A stretch of DNA of 64,000 bases from Deltaproteobacteria bacterium (GCA_019309565.1 JAFDFZ010000002.1:1-64000), one strand, 5' to 3'; counted from the first letter of the stretch, positions 7,247 through 17,005 are shown. The notes: a model not told the origin generated them from the sequence alone. Program-made: numbers and translations.

Positions 7247-8542
7247 ATGGAGAGCCTGGGTATCACCCTGTTCGTTGTTTTTTTCTTTTTCCTGTTACTG
7301 GGCACGCCGCTTGCCATTTGCCTGGGTCTGTCGGTAATCGTAACTTTCTGGTATCATGAAACATTACCGCTTATGGCCGTTGCCCAGAAACTTTACAACG
7401 GCATCGACCATTTCACGCTTATGGCGATCCCTTTTTTCATTCTTGCAAGCAATATCATGTCCACGGGAGGGGTTTCCCGAAGGCTTATCGATGCATGCAA
7501 CGCGTTTGTGGGACATTACAGCGGCGGGCTGGCCGTGGCCTCAATCCTGGCATGTATGTTCTTTGCTGCCATCTCAGGATCCAGCCCCTCGACTGTTGTA
7601 GCCATCGGCTCCATCATGATTCCGGCCATGATAGCCTCCGGGTATGGTGAAAAGTACAGCGTAGGACTGCTTGGTTCGGCGGGGTCTCTGGGGATTTTGA
7701 TTCCACCCAGCATCCCCATGATTGTCTATGGGGTTGCCACGGAAGAGTCCGTTGGGAAACTATTCATGGCAGGTATCGGTCCGGGTTTGTTCATGGGTGG
7801 TCTTTTTCTTCTCACCGCCATCATCGTGGCTCGGATGAGAAATTTCAAGGCAGGCACCCCGGCTCCGTGGCCGGATCGAATCCGGGCTCTTTGGAGGGCA
7901 CTGCCAGGGTTGTTTATGCCCATTTTGGTCCTGGGCGGGATATACGGAGGCGTATTTACGCCCACCGAAGCAGCGGCGGTGGCAGTTTTCTATTCTCTTT
8001 TCGTTGGGCTTTTCGTCTACAGGGATCTTACCATACGAGACCTGCCTGCTGTGTTTGTCCGCTCTGCGGTGACCATGGCCATGGTTCTTTTCATCATCAC
8101 CAACGCCATGCTCTTTGCCTTTATTTTAACAACAGAAGGCATCCCGGCCGCTGTTGCTGCATGGATAGTAGAGCATGCGGTGACCCCATGGGTTTTCCTG
8201 TTGTTTGTAAATATTCTTCTTTATTTCGTCGGGGATTTCATGGAGCCGAGCGCAGCGATTCTGATTTTAGCGCCGCTTTTTCTGCCGATTGTCCTAAAGC
8301 TTGGTATCGACCCCATTCATTTCGGGATCATCATGACCGTTAACATGGAAATCGGAATGATTACCCCACCGGTGGGTCTTAACCTGTTTGTGGCAAGCGG
8401 TATTTCGGGGATGTCCCTGTGGGATGTTTTCAAGGGGGCCGCTCCGTTTATGGTCATCATGCTGGCGGGGCTCGGGATAATAACCTACGTGCCGGTGATA
8501 TCCCTCTGGATTCCAAAGCTCATATATGGGGTGCTTTTCTGA
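7247..8542 (+). CDS. dctM: TRAP transporter large permease subunit
   Basis: A 431-residue polytopic permease with about 11-12 hydrophobic segments, the translocating subunit of the TRAP system. Family signatures include PFFILASNIMSTGGVSRRL, SGSSPSTVVAIGSIMIPAM, GSAGSLGILIPPSIPMIVYG (a substrate/ion-site loop), TPTEAAAVAV and, near the end, MTVNMEIGMITPPVGLNLFV. Length is typical (425-440). A good AGAAGGAG precedes the ATG. It ends the dctPQM operon; no clear terminator follows, and the next gene (PBP1A) is convergent. Confidence 0.93.
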   Translation: MESLGITLFVVFFFFLLLGTPLAICLGLSVIVTFWYHETLPLMAVAQKLYNGIDHFTLMAIPFFILASNIMSTGGVSRRLIDACNAFVGHYSGGLAVASILACMFFAAISGSSPSTVVAIGSIMIPAMIASGYGEKYSVGLLGSAGSLGILIPPSIPMIVYGVATEESVGKLFMAGIGPGLFMGGLFLLTAIIVARMRNFKAGTPAPWPDRIRALWRALPGLFMPILVLGGIYGGVFTPTEAAAVAVFYSLFVGLFVYRDLTIRDLPAVFVRSAVTMAMVLFIITNAMLFAFILTTEGIPAAVAAWIVEHAVTPWVFLLFVNILLYFVGDFMEPSAAILILAPLFLPIVLKLGIDPIHFGIIMTVNMEIGMITPPVGLNLFVASGISGMSLWDVFKGAAPFMVIMLAGLGIITYVPVISLWIPKLIYGVLF

Positions 8543-8671
8543 TTGAAGTACCTTGAGGGATCGCATATGTTTTGCTTGCAAGGCCTTTAAGAATTATCGG
8601 CGGCTCAATCGTGTACTGCGTGAGTGGAGCAGGGAGCGTTAAGAGAATGTTTAAAGAAAAACCCCGTTTCG

Positions 8672-11077
8672 TTACATGATCGACTTGAAAAATTCAGCCT
8701 TCTCACTGATGGCATCTGGTTTTTGGGTGTGCCTGGTGGGAACGGTTCCTTCCTTGAAACACTCAAAGAGGACTTTCTTTGACTCCCGAATCGGAAGCAG
8801 TCCGGTTTCAGCATCGATCTTTGCAAACACCACCTCTTCGGGAACCTGAAATAATTTAACGGGCTTACCCTCTAAAATTCTTTTCATGAATCCCAGCCAG
8901 ATGGGGCTTGCCGCTCTTGAGCCGGTCTCTCCTTTTCCAAGGGAACCGCCCTCGTCAAATCCCACCCACACACCGGTGGTGTACTCTGGAGTGTAGCCCA
9001 CAAACCATGCATCGAATAAATTGTTTGTGGTTCCGGTTTTGCCAGCCACCGGACGCTTCAGTGCGCGCACCCGCCAGCCTGTTCCTTCTTTGACGACACT
9101 TTCCAGCAGGCTGGTCATGATGTATGCGGTGCTGCGATCGATGACCCTTTTTTTCTTCTGCTCCATCTCTTCGAGTACGTTTCCGTCGCGATCAACAATT
9201 TTCCGGATGAATATGGGCTCGATCAATTCTCCGAGATGGTTGAAAACAGAGTAAGCACGAACGATTTCAAGCAAAGAGACACCGGAGGAGCCCAGGGCGA
9301 TGGAAAGATTACGGCTTATGTTCGATGTAATACCCAGCTTCCGTGCGTATTCGATTGCATACTCGACACCGATGTCTTTCAAAATTTTTATGGTGACCAC
9401 GTTTCGGGATTTTGCAAGCGCCTTTCGCAGAAGAGTGGGACCGTGAAATTTTTCTTCGTAATTCTTGGGCTTCCAGGTAAAGTCCCGTTCAAGGTCCTTG
9501 GTAATGATGGGAGAGTCGATGATTACCGTGGCCGGTGTGTAACCCTTGTCTATTGCCGCCGCATATATTATCGGTTTGAAAGCAGATCCCGGCTGCCGGC
9601 GGGATTGTATAGCCCTGTTGAACTGGGTTTCTTTGAAATCTCGCCCTCCAACCATAACTTTGACAAACCCGGTTTCAGATTCCATACAAAGAAGCGCGGC
9701 CTGGGCCTTTGGGGTTTGCTCAAGCGCAAGCTCCCATAGATCCGAATCTTTCTTTTTTCCTTTGAGCCTGACAAGGATTACATCGCCCACTTCAAGCGCT
9801 TCGCTGGGTACACGAAGCCTGCCTTCGTAATAGGCTACCTCAGGATCAGGTTTTCTTGCCCATCGCATATCTTTGAGTTCGATGATACCCTGCATATTTC
9901 CAAGGCGCACCGTTACGGTTTTGCTTGTGTCATCAACCGCTATCACAACCCCCTTAATGATATTTCCGGGCTGCGGGGGATCGTTTTCCAAAGCTTGCTG
10001 AAGTTTTTTTGAATAGGATTCAATGGCTTCCGGTGCCAGGTGATCCAGTGGGCCGCGGTATCCCTGTCGTTTGTCAAGGTTCAGCAGTCCCTTGTTTATC
10101 TCCTCCCTTGCAATTTTTTGCATTTCGATATTAACGGCTGTGTATATTTTGAGTCCTTCTTTGTAAAGCGCATCCTTGCCGTATTTTTCTTCAACATACC
10201 GACGAACGTGTTCCGTGTAAAAGGGGACTTCTTCAATGTACCAGTTTCGTCTGGGTTTTATATCAAGCTTTTTATGTATTGCTTCCGTGGCCTGCTGGCG
10301 CGTGATGAATCTTTCCTGGACCATTCGGTTCAATACGTAAATTTGCCGCTGTTTTGCTCTTTCCGGGTGCTTGAAAGGAGAGTATCTGCTGGGAGCCTGC
10401 GGCAGCCCGGCAAGCATGGCGCATTCCGCCAGATCGAGTTGTTCAGCGGATTTCCCGAAATAATTTTCAGCTGCAGCCTGCACGCCATAGGCGCCGTGGC
10501 CCAAATATATCTGATTCAAGTACAGGAAAAGTATTTCCTCTTTGCTAAAGGTTTTGTCGATTCTGTAAGCTAAAATCGCTTCCTTCATCTTTCGTAAATA
10601 ACTTTTCTTAGGGGAAAGAAAGAAGGATTTTGCCACCTGCTGGGTGATGGTGCTTCCCCCCTGAACAATTTCGCCTGCTTCGATATTTTTGAAAAATGCA
10701 CGTATGATGCTGGCGATATCGATGCCTTTGTGCTTGTAAAACCGGGCGTCTTCGGCTGCGATAAATGCCTTTTTGAGAAGTTCGGGCATCTTTGAAAGCG
10801 GGATTATTATCCGCCTTTCTTTGAAGAATTCTGCAATTTTTCGATTGTCGTCCGAGTATACGGTGGTAATTATGGGTGGTCGATAGTCGGCAAGGGTGGA
10901 AATTTTTGGCAGATCGTCACTGAGATAGAAATAAAGTGCTGCTGCTGTAAACGCACCTGCAAACACGCCCAAAAAGGAGATCCAGAAAAGAAAGCGGAAA
11001 ATTTTTGCATAAATGCGCCGCATTTTTCGCTTTGTAGATCGTTTCGTATATCGTGATGTGTTGTTGTCTGACAGCAT
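8672..11077 (-). CDS. mrcA: Penicillin-binding protein 1A (bifunctional)
   Basis: Class A PBP of 801 aa anchored by one membrane helix (about 26-52). The glycosyltransferase GT51 domain has the catalytic Glu in AAEDARFYKHKGID (about 109), GGSTITQQVAK and KEEILFLYLNQIYLGHGAYG. An OB-like insert (about 370-450) separates it from the transpeptidase, which has all three penicillin-binding motifs: SAFK (nucleophile Ser about 498), SRN (about 557) and KTGT (about 680). It polymerises and cross-links peptidoglycan at the outer face of the inner membrane. The ATG at 11077 is preferred over the TTG one codon earlier. Monocistronic; divergent from hisI. Confidence 0.95.
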   Translation of the reverse strand: MLSDNNTSRYTKRSTKRKMRRIYAKIFRFLFWISFLGVFAGAFTAAALYFYLSDDLPKISTLADYRPPIITTVYSDDNRKIAEFFKERRIIIPLSKMPELLKKAFIAAEDARFYKHKGIDIASIIRAFFKNIEAGEIVQGGSTITQQVAKSFFLSPKKSYLRKMKEAILAYRIDKTFSKEEILFLYLNQIYLGHGAYGVQAAAENYFGKSAEQLDLAECAMLAGLPQAPSRYSPFKHPERAKQRQIYVLNRMVQERFITRQQATEAIHKKLDIKPRRNWYIEEVPFYTEHVRRYVEEKYGKDALYKEGLKIYTAVNIEMQKIAREEINKGLLNLDKRQGYRGPLDHLAPEAIESYSKKLQQALENDPPQPGNIIKGVVIAVDDTSKTVTVRLGNMQGIIELKDMRWARKPDPEVAYYEGRLRVPSEALEVGDVILVRLKGKKKDSDLWELALEQTPKAQAALLCMESETGFVKVMVGGRDFKETQFNRAIQSRRQPGSAFKPIIYAAAIDKGYTPATVIIDSPIITKDLERDFTWKPKNYEEKFHGPTLLRKALAKSRNVVTIKILKDIGVEYAIEYARKLGITSNISRNLSIALGSSGVSLLEIVRAYSVFNHLGELIEPIFIRKIVDRDGNVLEEMEQKKKRVIDRSTAYIMTSLLESVVKEGTGWRVRALKRPVAGKTGTTNNLFDAWFVGYTPEYTTGVWVGFDEGGSLGKGETGSRAASPIWLGFMKRILEGKPVKLFQVPEEVVFAKIDAETGLLPIRESKKVLFECFKEGTVPTRHTQKPDAISEKAEFFKSIM

Positions 11078-11329
11078 CAATCAATCGGACTGTTTATCCG
11101 CAACCGATTAAACGTGTATTTAGACAGAATTGTTATTGATCCAGAACAAATTTATCTAAAAACCCTGATCGCCTTTTTGTATGTAGATTATCAAATGCAA
11201 AAGAGGATATCAAGAATCTTAGAAGGTCATCCCAAATTGCTGACTTTACACACGGGTTGTTGAATTTTTATTCACTATATATTAAGTTTGATATTCAGCC
11301 TTGCGGGCAGGAAGGTTCTATTAAGAAAG

Positions 11330-11716
11330 ATGACACAGATGATTGAACTGGATTTCGACAAGCTAAACGGTCTTGTACCCGCCGTCGTTCAGGATTATAA
11401 AACCGGCGAAGTCTTAATGGTCGGATTCATGAACAGAGAGGCATGGGAGCTTACGCTTTCAACCGGCAGGGCTACCTATTACAGCCGAAGCCGTCAGAAT
11501 CTTTGGATAAAAGGAAAGACATCCGGAAACATTCAAAAGATCAGGGAGATTCGAATCGATTGCGATGATGATGCCGTGCTTTTGAAGGTGGACCAGGTGG
11601 GCGGTGCCGCATGCCATACAGGGCATCGAAGCTGTTTCTTCAAAAAGTTGGAGGAAGGGGTCATCCAAATTTCAGACAGCCCGGTGTTTGATCCAAAGGA
11701 GGTATACAAGAAGTGA
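11330..11716 (+). CDS. hisI: Phosphoribosyl-AMP cyclohydrolase
   Basis: Third step of histidine synthesis: opens the purine ring of PR-AMP. The 128-residue monofunctional enzyme has the family metal-binding set: C-D-D-D region in [16 protein letters not shown] and [10 protein letters not shown] near the C terminus, plus [18 protein letters not shown]. No HisE pyrophosphohydrolase domain is attached. ATG 11330 is chosen (AAGAAAG upstream); an ATG at 11339 is possible. Its stop overlaps the GTG start of hisG by four bases (GTGA), so the pair is translationally coupled. Confidence 0.93.
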   Translation: MTQMIELDFDKLNGLVPAVVQDYKTGEVLMVGFMNREAWELTLSTGRATYYSRSRQNLWIKGKTSGNIQKIREIRIDCDDDAVLLKVDQVGGAACHTGHRSCFFKKLEEGVIQISDSPVFDPKEVYKK

Positions 11717-12588
11717 ATGATCGACTCAAATTAGGTATTCCCAAGGGCAGCCTTCAAAGTGCGACTGTCGCATTGTTCAGGCGCTCGGGATGGAAGATAG
11801 ACATAAACGGCAGAAGCTATTTTCCGGAAATCGACGATGACGCCATCGAATGTGCCATCTGCAGGGCTCAGGAGATGTCCCGGTATGTGGAAAAGGGCAC
11901 GCTTGATGCTGGCCTTACGGGAAAAGACTGGGTTGCAGAAAACGACTCCGATGTACATGTGGTTGCGGATCTGATTTACTCCAAGGTCAGCTCTCGGCCG
12001 GCACGCTGGGTGGTTGCCGTACCCTATGAGTCTGCAGTCAAAAAAATCGAAGACCTTCAGGGAAAGAAGATTGCCACTGAACTGGTGGCGTACACCAAGC
12101 GGTTTTTCTCAGAACGAAATATTGATGTGACCGTGGAATTTTCCTGGGGTGCTACCGAGGCCAAAGTTGTATCAGGCCTTGCCGATGCGGTTGTAGAGGT
12201 TACGGAAACCGAAAGCACCCTGAAGGCACACGGGCTTCGCATTGTGCGTGAGCTCATGAAAACCAACACCCAGCTCATTGCCAATCATGAGGCCTGGAAG
12301 AATCGAGTCAAAAGGGAAAAGATCGAACAGATTGCTCTTTTGTTAAAGGGCGCTCTTTTGGGTGAAAAACTAGTTGGGTTGAAAATGAATGTTCCAGAGG
12401 AAAAAATGAAATCGGTTGTCTCGGTGCTGCCCAGCCTCAATGCTCCTACCATTTCACCCCTTTACGAATCGAACTGGTATGCGGTGGAGGTGGTTGTACG
12501 CTCAGAGACGGTAAGAGACCTCATTCCCCGTCTTTTAAAAGAGGGTGCAGAAGGTATTATTGAATATCCGTTGAATAAAGTCGTATAA
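11713..12588 (+). CDS. hisG: ATP phosphoribosyltransferase, long form
   Basis: First and feedback-controlled step of histidine synthesis. The 291-residue protein is the long form: catalytic periplasmic-binding-like lobes ([10 protein letters not shown] at the start, [10 protein letters not shown], and the PRPP-site loop with [19 protein letters not shown]) followed by a C-terminal ACT-like regulatory domain of about 75 residues ([20 protein letters not shown], then ending [12 protein letters not shown]). The long form works without HisZ and binds histidine in the ACT part. GTG start overlapping hisI is supported by frame and by the conserved N terminus. Confidence 0.94.
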   Translation: MNDRLKLGIPKGSLQSATVALFRRSGWKIDINGRSYFPEIDDDAIECAICRAQEMSRYVEKGTLDAGLTGKDWVAENDSDVHVVADLIYSKVSSRPARWVVAVPYESAVKKIEDLQGKKIATELVAYTKRFFSERNIDVTVEFSWGATEAKVVSGLADAVVEVTETESTLKAHGLRIVRELMKTNTQLIANHEAWKNRVKREKIEQIALLLKGALLGEKLVGLKMNVPEEKMKSVVSVLPSLNAPTISPLYESNWYAVEVVVRSETVRDLIPRLLKEGAEGIIEYPLNKVV

Positions 12589-12612
12589 TTCGTATTGACC
12601 GGGAGCAGAAAG

Positions 12613-13761
12613 ATGGTATCCAAACGCACACAGGATATTACTTCTTTTATCGTTATGGATGTGCTTGAAAGAGCTCATGAGCTGGAGCGGAAAGGTGCTC
12701 ATATCGTTCATCTAGAGGTTGGAGAACCTGATTTTGACACTCCGGCGTGTATAAAGGAAGCCGCCAGCAGGGCCCTTGAAGACGGCTATACGCATTATAC
12801 GCACAGCCTTGGGATGTTGGAACTCAGAGAGGCCATCTGTGAGTATTATTTTCAAACATACAGGGTATCCATCGATCCGGATCGGGTGATTATCGCCTCG
12901 GGAACTTCCCCTGCGATGTTTGCCATGTTTTCAGCACTTCTTGACCCTGGGGATGAGGTGATCATCTCAGATCCCCATTATGCCTGCTACCCCAACTTTA
13001 TTCGGTTTGTTGAGGGGGTTGCGGTCACGGTGCCGGTATATGAATCGGACGGTTTTCAGTACCGGCTAGAAGCTATCAAGGACAGGATAACCCCGAAAAC
13101 CAAGGCCATCTTTATCAATTCGCCTTCCAATCCGACCGGCAACCTGCTGTCTGCGGAGCGAATAGAAGTGATTGCTGAGCTGGGCCCGTGCGTCGTATCC
13201 GATGAGATCTATCACGGGCTTGTATATGAGGGCAAAGAGCACTGCATCCTGGAGTTTACGGATAAGGCGTTTGTGTTGAACGGATTTTCAAAGCTTTACG
13301 CCATGACCGGCTGGCGTCTTGGATATGTAATTGCGCCAAAAGCGTTTGTGCGGCCCATTCAAAAGATCAAACAAAATTTCTTTATCTCTGCAAATGCCGT
13401 CGTGCAGAAGGCGGGGATTGCGGCATTGAACCATTGCAAAGATGAAGTCGTTCAAATGAAACAAACCTATGATAAACGAAGGCGGTTTATCATCCGGAGG
13501 CTCAAAGAGCTGGGTTTCGGAATCACGGTCGAACCCACCGGTGCCTTCTATGTGTTTGCAAATGCAAAGCATCTCTGTGATGATTCGTATAAACTTGCTT
13601 TTGATATTCTGGAAAAGGCGCAGGTTGGAGTGGCTCCTGGGATCGATTTCGGTAAAAACGGAGAAGGATACTTACGATTCTCCTATGCCAATTCCATAGA
13701 GAACATAGCCGAAGGCATGGATAGAATAGAAAATTATTTGAGAAGTCAGGGAGACCTTTAG
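12613..13761 (+). CDS. Class I/II pyridoxal-phosphate aminotransferase
   Basis: A fold-type I aminotransferase of 382 aa, AspB/AspC-like rather than HisC. Signatures: VGEPDFDTP near the N terminus, NSPSNPTGN, SDEIYHGLVYEG and the PLP lysine in NGFSKLYAMTGWRLGY, with the C-terminal substrate-carboxylate Arg in GYLRFSYA. ATG 12613 has GGGAG 7 bases upstream and is preferred over the TTG at 12595. It follows hisG by 24 bases and may share its transcript, but the amino donor and acceptor cannot be read from sequence; an aromatic or aspartate-type role is plausible. Confidence 0.88.
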   Translation: MVSKRTQDITSFIVMDVLERAHELERKGAHIVHLEVGEPDFDTPACIKEAASRALEDGYTHYTHSLGMLELREAICEYYFQTYRVSIDPDRVIIASGTSPAMFAMFSALLDPGDEVIISDPHYACYPNFIRFVEGVAVTVPVYESDGFQYRLEAIKDRITPKTKAIFINSPSNPTGNLLSAERIEVIAELGPCVVSDEIYHGLVYEGKEHCILEFTDKAFVLNGFSKLYAMTGWRLGYVIAPKAFVRPIQKIKQNFFISANAVVQKAGIAALNHCKDEVVQMKQTYDKRRRFIIRRLKELGFGITVEPTGAFYVFANAKHLCDDSYKLAFDILEKAQVGVAPGIDFGKNGEGYLRFSYANSIENIAEGMDRIENYLRSQGDL

Positions 13762-13880
13762 GTCCATCGCTTAATGGATCATATGCGGCTGTACCGGGCG
13801 CACTAATTTAACGTCTCGGAATTTCTACAAAATGTTGAAATTATATGATTATCAAGGACTGTATCGAAATTCCATACATC

Positions 13881-14000
13881 TGGAATAGTGGAATGTTGGA
13901 ACTATGGAATATTGGGTAATAAAAATTGAAAAGACCATTTTCAAATAGAAAGAATTCCTTCAAACCCATCATTCCATCTTTCCATCACTCCAGCATTCCA
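13881..14000. repeat. Inverted array of 8-bp TGGAATNN units
   Basis: Left arm 13881-13916 is four 8-base units beginning TGGAAY, ending TTGGG. Right arm 13965-14000 is its imperfect inverse (28 of 36 positions pair), built from TCCATCNN units. The 48-base spacer is AT-rich. The surrounding 330-base gap (13762-14092) has no gene. A related single arm with TTCCATTG and TTCCATCA units lies near 33215. Confidence 0.55.
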
Positions 14001-14092
14001 ATTGTGAGCGAAGCGAACTAAGTTCTTAGGGATGGCAAATCGAAAGCTGTCTCTGTTTTAAAAGAAAAACCCCCGATGCTCCAATTATTTCC

Positions 14093-14686
14093 ATGATGAT
14101 TCGATCTGCCGAGTTTGTCAAAAGCGCTGTTAGGCCCTCTCAATATCCACCTGCAACACTACCTGAAATCGCCTTTGCCGGCCGGTCCAACGTCGGGAAA
14201 TCCTCTCTTATAAACACTCTTGTTAATCGAAAGCGCTTGGTCAAAACAAGCGCAACCCCGGGGCGCACACAGCAGCTTAATTTTTTTCGCATCAATGAAG
14301 CTTTCTATTTTGTTGATTTTCCCGGATACGGGTATGCAAAGGTTCCAAGATTTTTGAAAAAACAATGGAAACCGATGGTTGAAACCTATCTTTCGACACG
14401 GAAAACCCTAAAAGGAGTAATTTTGATCATAGATGTGCGGAGAATTCCAGGAATCGATGAACATCTTCTCATGAACTGGTTGCGTCATTATCATGTTCAA
14501 CTGTTACTGGTTCTTACAAAAATCGACAAACTATCCAGAACCGAACAAATGAAGCAAAGACGCAATATTGCCCAAGAGCTGGCAGTAACAGAAAAGGAGC
14601 TGTATCTGTTTTCCGCAAAATCCGGATGGGGCAAAGATGCCGTATGGGACGGCATACTGAAGATGATTGACGAAGAGCACAGCTAA
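14093..14686 (+). CDS. engB: Ribosome-biogenesis GTPase YihA/EngB
   Basis: A 197-residue TrmE-Era-EngA-EngB-type GTPase needed for large-subunit assembly. It shows G1 GRSNVGKSSLIN, G2 region TSATPGRTQQLNFF (switch I Thr), G3 DFPGYGYAKVP (family-specific), G4 TKIDKL and G5 SAKSGWG. Length is standard for the family. Two ATGs in tandem (14093, 14096) precede the conserved RSAEFVKSA. The next gene, era, starts 11 bases later on the same strand, pairing two ribosome-assembly GTPases. Confidence 0.95.
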   Translation: MMIRSAEFVKSAVRPSQYPPATLPEIAFAGRSNVGKSSLINTLVNRKRLVKTSATPGRTQQLNFFRINEAFYFVDFPGYGYAKVPRFLKKQWKPMVETYLSTRKTLKGVILIIDVRRIPGIDEHLLMNWLRHYHVQLLLVLTKIDKLSRTEQMKQRRNIAQELAVTEKELYLFSAKSGWGKDAVWDGILKMIDEEHS

Positions 14687-14697
14687 AATCAGATTCT

Positions 14698-15612
14698 ATG
14701 AATCAACCCATCAACAAGAAACCGCCAGGCTTTAGATCCGGTTTTGTCTCTATCCTGGGCGCTCCCAACGTGGGGAAATCCACGCTGTTGAACCGGATGC
14801 TGGGTGAGAAAATATCCATCACCTCAAAAAAGCCACAAACCACCCGCAATCGGATTCTTGGTGTCGTCCATAGAACGGCCTCTCAGATTATTTTTATAGA
14901 TACACCGGGTGTACACAAGCCAAAAGGGGAACTCAATGTTCGAATCGTCGACATCGCCCTTTCAACCATCGGGGATGCGGACCTGCTGTTGCTGGTGACC
15001 GATGTTTCCCGTCCGGATCTCTCCTCTGAAGAGATGCTGCTGGGTGCATTGCAAAGGCAGAAGCAGCCTGTTGTTTTGGCGTTGAATAAAATCGATCTTG
15101 TACAGAACAGCCGGGTGCTCAAGGCCATCGATGCATGGAAAGATGTTTATCCTTTTCGAAATATCATACCTATTTCAGCAACTCGCGGTACCCAGGTAAC
15201 CGAACTTCTGGAAGTATTGGAAGGAGCGTTGCCTGAAGGACCCCGTTACTTTCCGGAAGATCTTGTTACAGATATGCCGGAGAGGTTTCTGGCCGCAGAG
15301 GTAATCCGGGAAAAGGCATTTCGTTTAACAGGCCAGGAGATACCCTATGCCGTGGCCGTAACGGTTGATGATTTCGTTGAAAATGACGTCAGGAACCTGA
15401 TTAAGATATATGCCACCATTCATGTGGAGAGAGATTCACAAAAGGGGATCATCATCGGCAAAAAGGGTGGCAAGCTTAAACAAATCGGAGAGGCTGCCAG
15501 GAAAGATCTCCAGCGCATGCTGGGCAGTCGTGTTGTGCTTGAGCTGTTTGTGCGAGTGCAGAAAAACTGGAGAAAAGACACAAAGGCTCTCAGAAGATTT
15601 GGATACGGATGA
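14698..15612 (+). CDS. era: GTPase Era
   Basis: A 304-residue GTPase that binds the 3' end of 16S rRNA in small-subunit maturation. G1 GAPNVGKSTLLNRMLGE, G2 ITSKKPQTTRNRI, G3 DTPGVHKP, G4 NKIDLV and G5 ISATRG are followed by a KH domain with GIIIGKKGGKLKQIGEAARK and the terminal LFVRVQKNWRKD typical of Era. The stop TGA overlaps the ATG of the following ATP-grasp gene, so the two are coupled. Confidence 0.96.
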   Translation: MNQPINKKPPGFRSGFVSILGAPNVGKSTLLNRMLGEKISITSKKPQTTRNRILGVVHRTASQIIFIDTPGVHKPKGELNVRIVDIALSTIGDADLLLLVTDVSRPDLSSEEMLLGALQRQKQPVVLALNKIDLVQNSRVLKAIDAWKDVYPFRNIIPISATRGTQVTELLEVLEGALPEGPRYFPEDLVTDMPERFLAAEVIREKAFRLTGQEIPYAVAVTVDDFVENDVRNLIKIYATIHVERDSQKGIIIGKKGGKLKQIGEAARKDLQRMLGSRVVLELFVRVQKNWRKDTKALRRFGYG

Positions 15613-16451
15613 TAGTATCGTTTCATCCCTGCTTCAGGGGAGATAGAAACTTGATATGCGCAGGCAGAGCCCCGGGGCATAAGGAGCTTTTAGCAATCAG
15701 GGGTGCAGACGCCGTTGTTTTGCCCCAGGGCTGCTCCAGGGCGCTATATGAAATGGCAAAACGCAATTGCCCCAATGTCTTTCCCAACTATGATGCCAGG
15801 TTCGAATATCCAGACAAACTGGATCAGATCCGCTTATTTCGGGACAATGGCCTGCCTCATCCGAAAACGTTCATCTATTCGAGTGTACGAGATTTTTCGA
15901 ATCAATACGGTTTTTCGCCCCCAGCGGGTCCCTTTGAGTTTCCTTTCGTATTCAAGCTTGCCTGGGGCGGTGAAGGCGATACGGTTTTCTTGATTTGCTC
16001 CGAAGAGCAACTGCGAGGTGCAGTAAACCAGGCGAGGATGCATGAAAAATCCGGCCAAGCTGGGTTTTTGATTCAGCAATACGTTCCCACGAACCGCTCC
16101 TTACGATTGGTTCTTGTTGGCGAGAAGGTGTTTTCCTACTGGCGACTGCAGGAGGACTGTCACCGGTTTGGCACAAGCGTCTTAAAGGGGGCAAGGATCG
16201 ATCCGGATGTTGATCCGAAGATCGGAGCCGGGGCCGAAGCCTATCTTCTGGACTTTTGCCGGAAAACAGGGATAAACCTGGCTGCATTCGATGTATTATT
16301 TACTGCTGATAGGCAAAAATCACCGTTATTTTTGGAGATAAACTATTATTTCGGCAGGCGAGGACTGGGTGGATCGGAAAAATTTTACCGGATACTTTTA
16401 ACTGAAATTACTGGATGGTTGAATGGGCTCGGATTATCCGTGAAGAATTGA
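15609..16451 (+). CDS. ATP-grasp-fold ligase-like protein
   Basis: A 280-residue protein with ATP-grasp architecture: an N-terminal alpha/beta region (ADAVVLPQGCSRALYEMAKR), a central lobe with FPFVFKLAWGGEGDTVFLI (ATP-contacting Lys and Gly-rich loop), VLVGEKVFSYWR, and a C-terminal metal/ATP loop LFLEINYYFGRRGLGG holding the Glu-x-Asn pair. RimK-like enzymes join an amino acid or peptide to a carboxylate acceptor. The acceptor here is unknown. Overlap with era (ATGA) implies coordinated expression; whether it modifies a ribosome-related substrate is speculation. Confidence 0.7.
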   Translation: MIVSFHPCFRGDRNLICAGRAPGHKELLAIRGADAVVLPQGCSRALYEMAKRNCPNVFPNYDARFEYPDKLDQIRLFRDNGLPHPKTFIYSSVRDFSNQYGFSPPAGPFEFPFVFKLAWGGEGDTVFLICSEEQLRGAVNQARMHEKSGQAGFLIQQYVPTNRSLRLVLVGEKVFSYWRLQEDCHRFGTSVLKGARIDPDVDPKIGAGAEAYLLDFCRKTGINLAAFDVLFTADRQKSPLFLEINYYFGRRGLGGSEKFYRILLTEITGWLNGLGLSVKN

Positions 16452-16482
16452 CATGCCCGGGCCGATGTTCGATAATGATACA

Positions 16483-16578
16483 CCTCGTAGTTGCATAAAT
16501 TATATAGCAAAATGGCGTGAACGCGTGATTTATCAGTATCTGAAGACTGCTCCTTTTGAGTTGCTTTGCAACAACGGG
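16483..16578 (+). mobile_element. About 100-bp MITE-like element, copy R1
   Basis: A 96-bp element with inverted ends CCTCGTAGTTGC (left) and GCAACAACGGG (right), flanked by the direct repeat ATACA on both sides. It contains GTTGCATAAAT near the left end and GTGATTTATCAGTATCTGA inside, which is also found in copies R2, R3 and R4. ATAAAT and ATTTAT segments can pair internally. It lies between the ATP-grasp and HNH genes and carries no ORF. Confidence 0.6.
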
Positions 16579-16598
16579 ATACATCTAAGGGGATGACC

Positions 16599-16907
16599 AT
16601 GGAACCCTATGCAATGGATTTAGACGAAGCTGCCATTCGAAAAGAACGTCAAAAAGCAAAAGAGCTTAGAGAAACTCAATGGTGGAAAAGGCGTCTGGCA
16701 AAAGGCGTTTGCGGCTATTGCGGACGGGTCTGCTCTGCGAAAGAGCTGACCATGGATCATATTGTTCCCATTTCTCGTGGCGGGCGAAGCACCAAGGGAA
16801 ACGTGGTGCCTGCCTGTAAGGCATGCAATACGGCAAAAAAACACCTCCTCCCCATGGAATGGGATCAATATATCAACCAGAGCAGAATCTTATCAAATAA
16901 TCGGTGA
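16599..16907 (+). CDS. HNH endonuclease-family protein
   Basis: A small (102 aa) protein with a Lys/Arg-rich N-terminal helix followed by a complete HNH/McrA-type module: zinc cysteines in CGYCGRVC and CKACNTAKK, the catalytic His in TMDHIVPISRGG, and the Asn in TKGNVVPACKACN. Such small HNH proteins are nucleases, sometimes linked to mobile or defence DNA, though many are orphan. ATG 16599 is preferred because AAGGGG lies 6 bases upstream; an ATG at 16593 is too close. It starts just after element R1. Confidence 0.8.
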   Translation: MEPYAMDLDEAAIRKERQKAKELRETQWWKRRLAKGVCGYCGRVCSAKELTMDHIVPISRGGRSTKGNVVPACKACNTAKKHLLPMEWDQYINQSRILSNNR

Positions 16908-17005
16908 AAAATACCGATTGATGCTGCTTGACAATATTCTAAAAATCCATAATATTCAGAGAAGTATGGTTATTGTAAACGTTCATAAAAAGGAGGAGGT
17001 TTGCC

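Noticed and set aside
8556-8641. Short plus-strand frame ending FKNYRRLNRVLREWSRER
   Set aside because: Under 30 codons with only a TTG start and no ribosome site. A loose resemblance to the tail at 2880-2908 is not enough to call a gene or a repeat.
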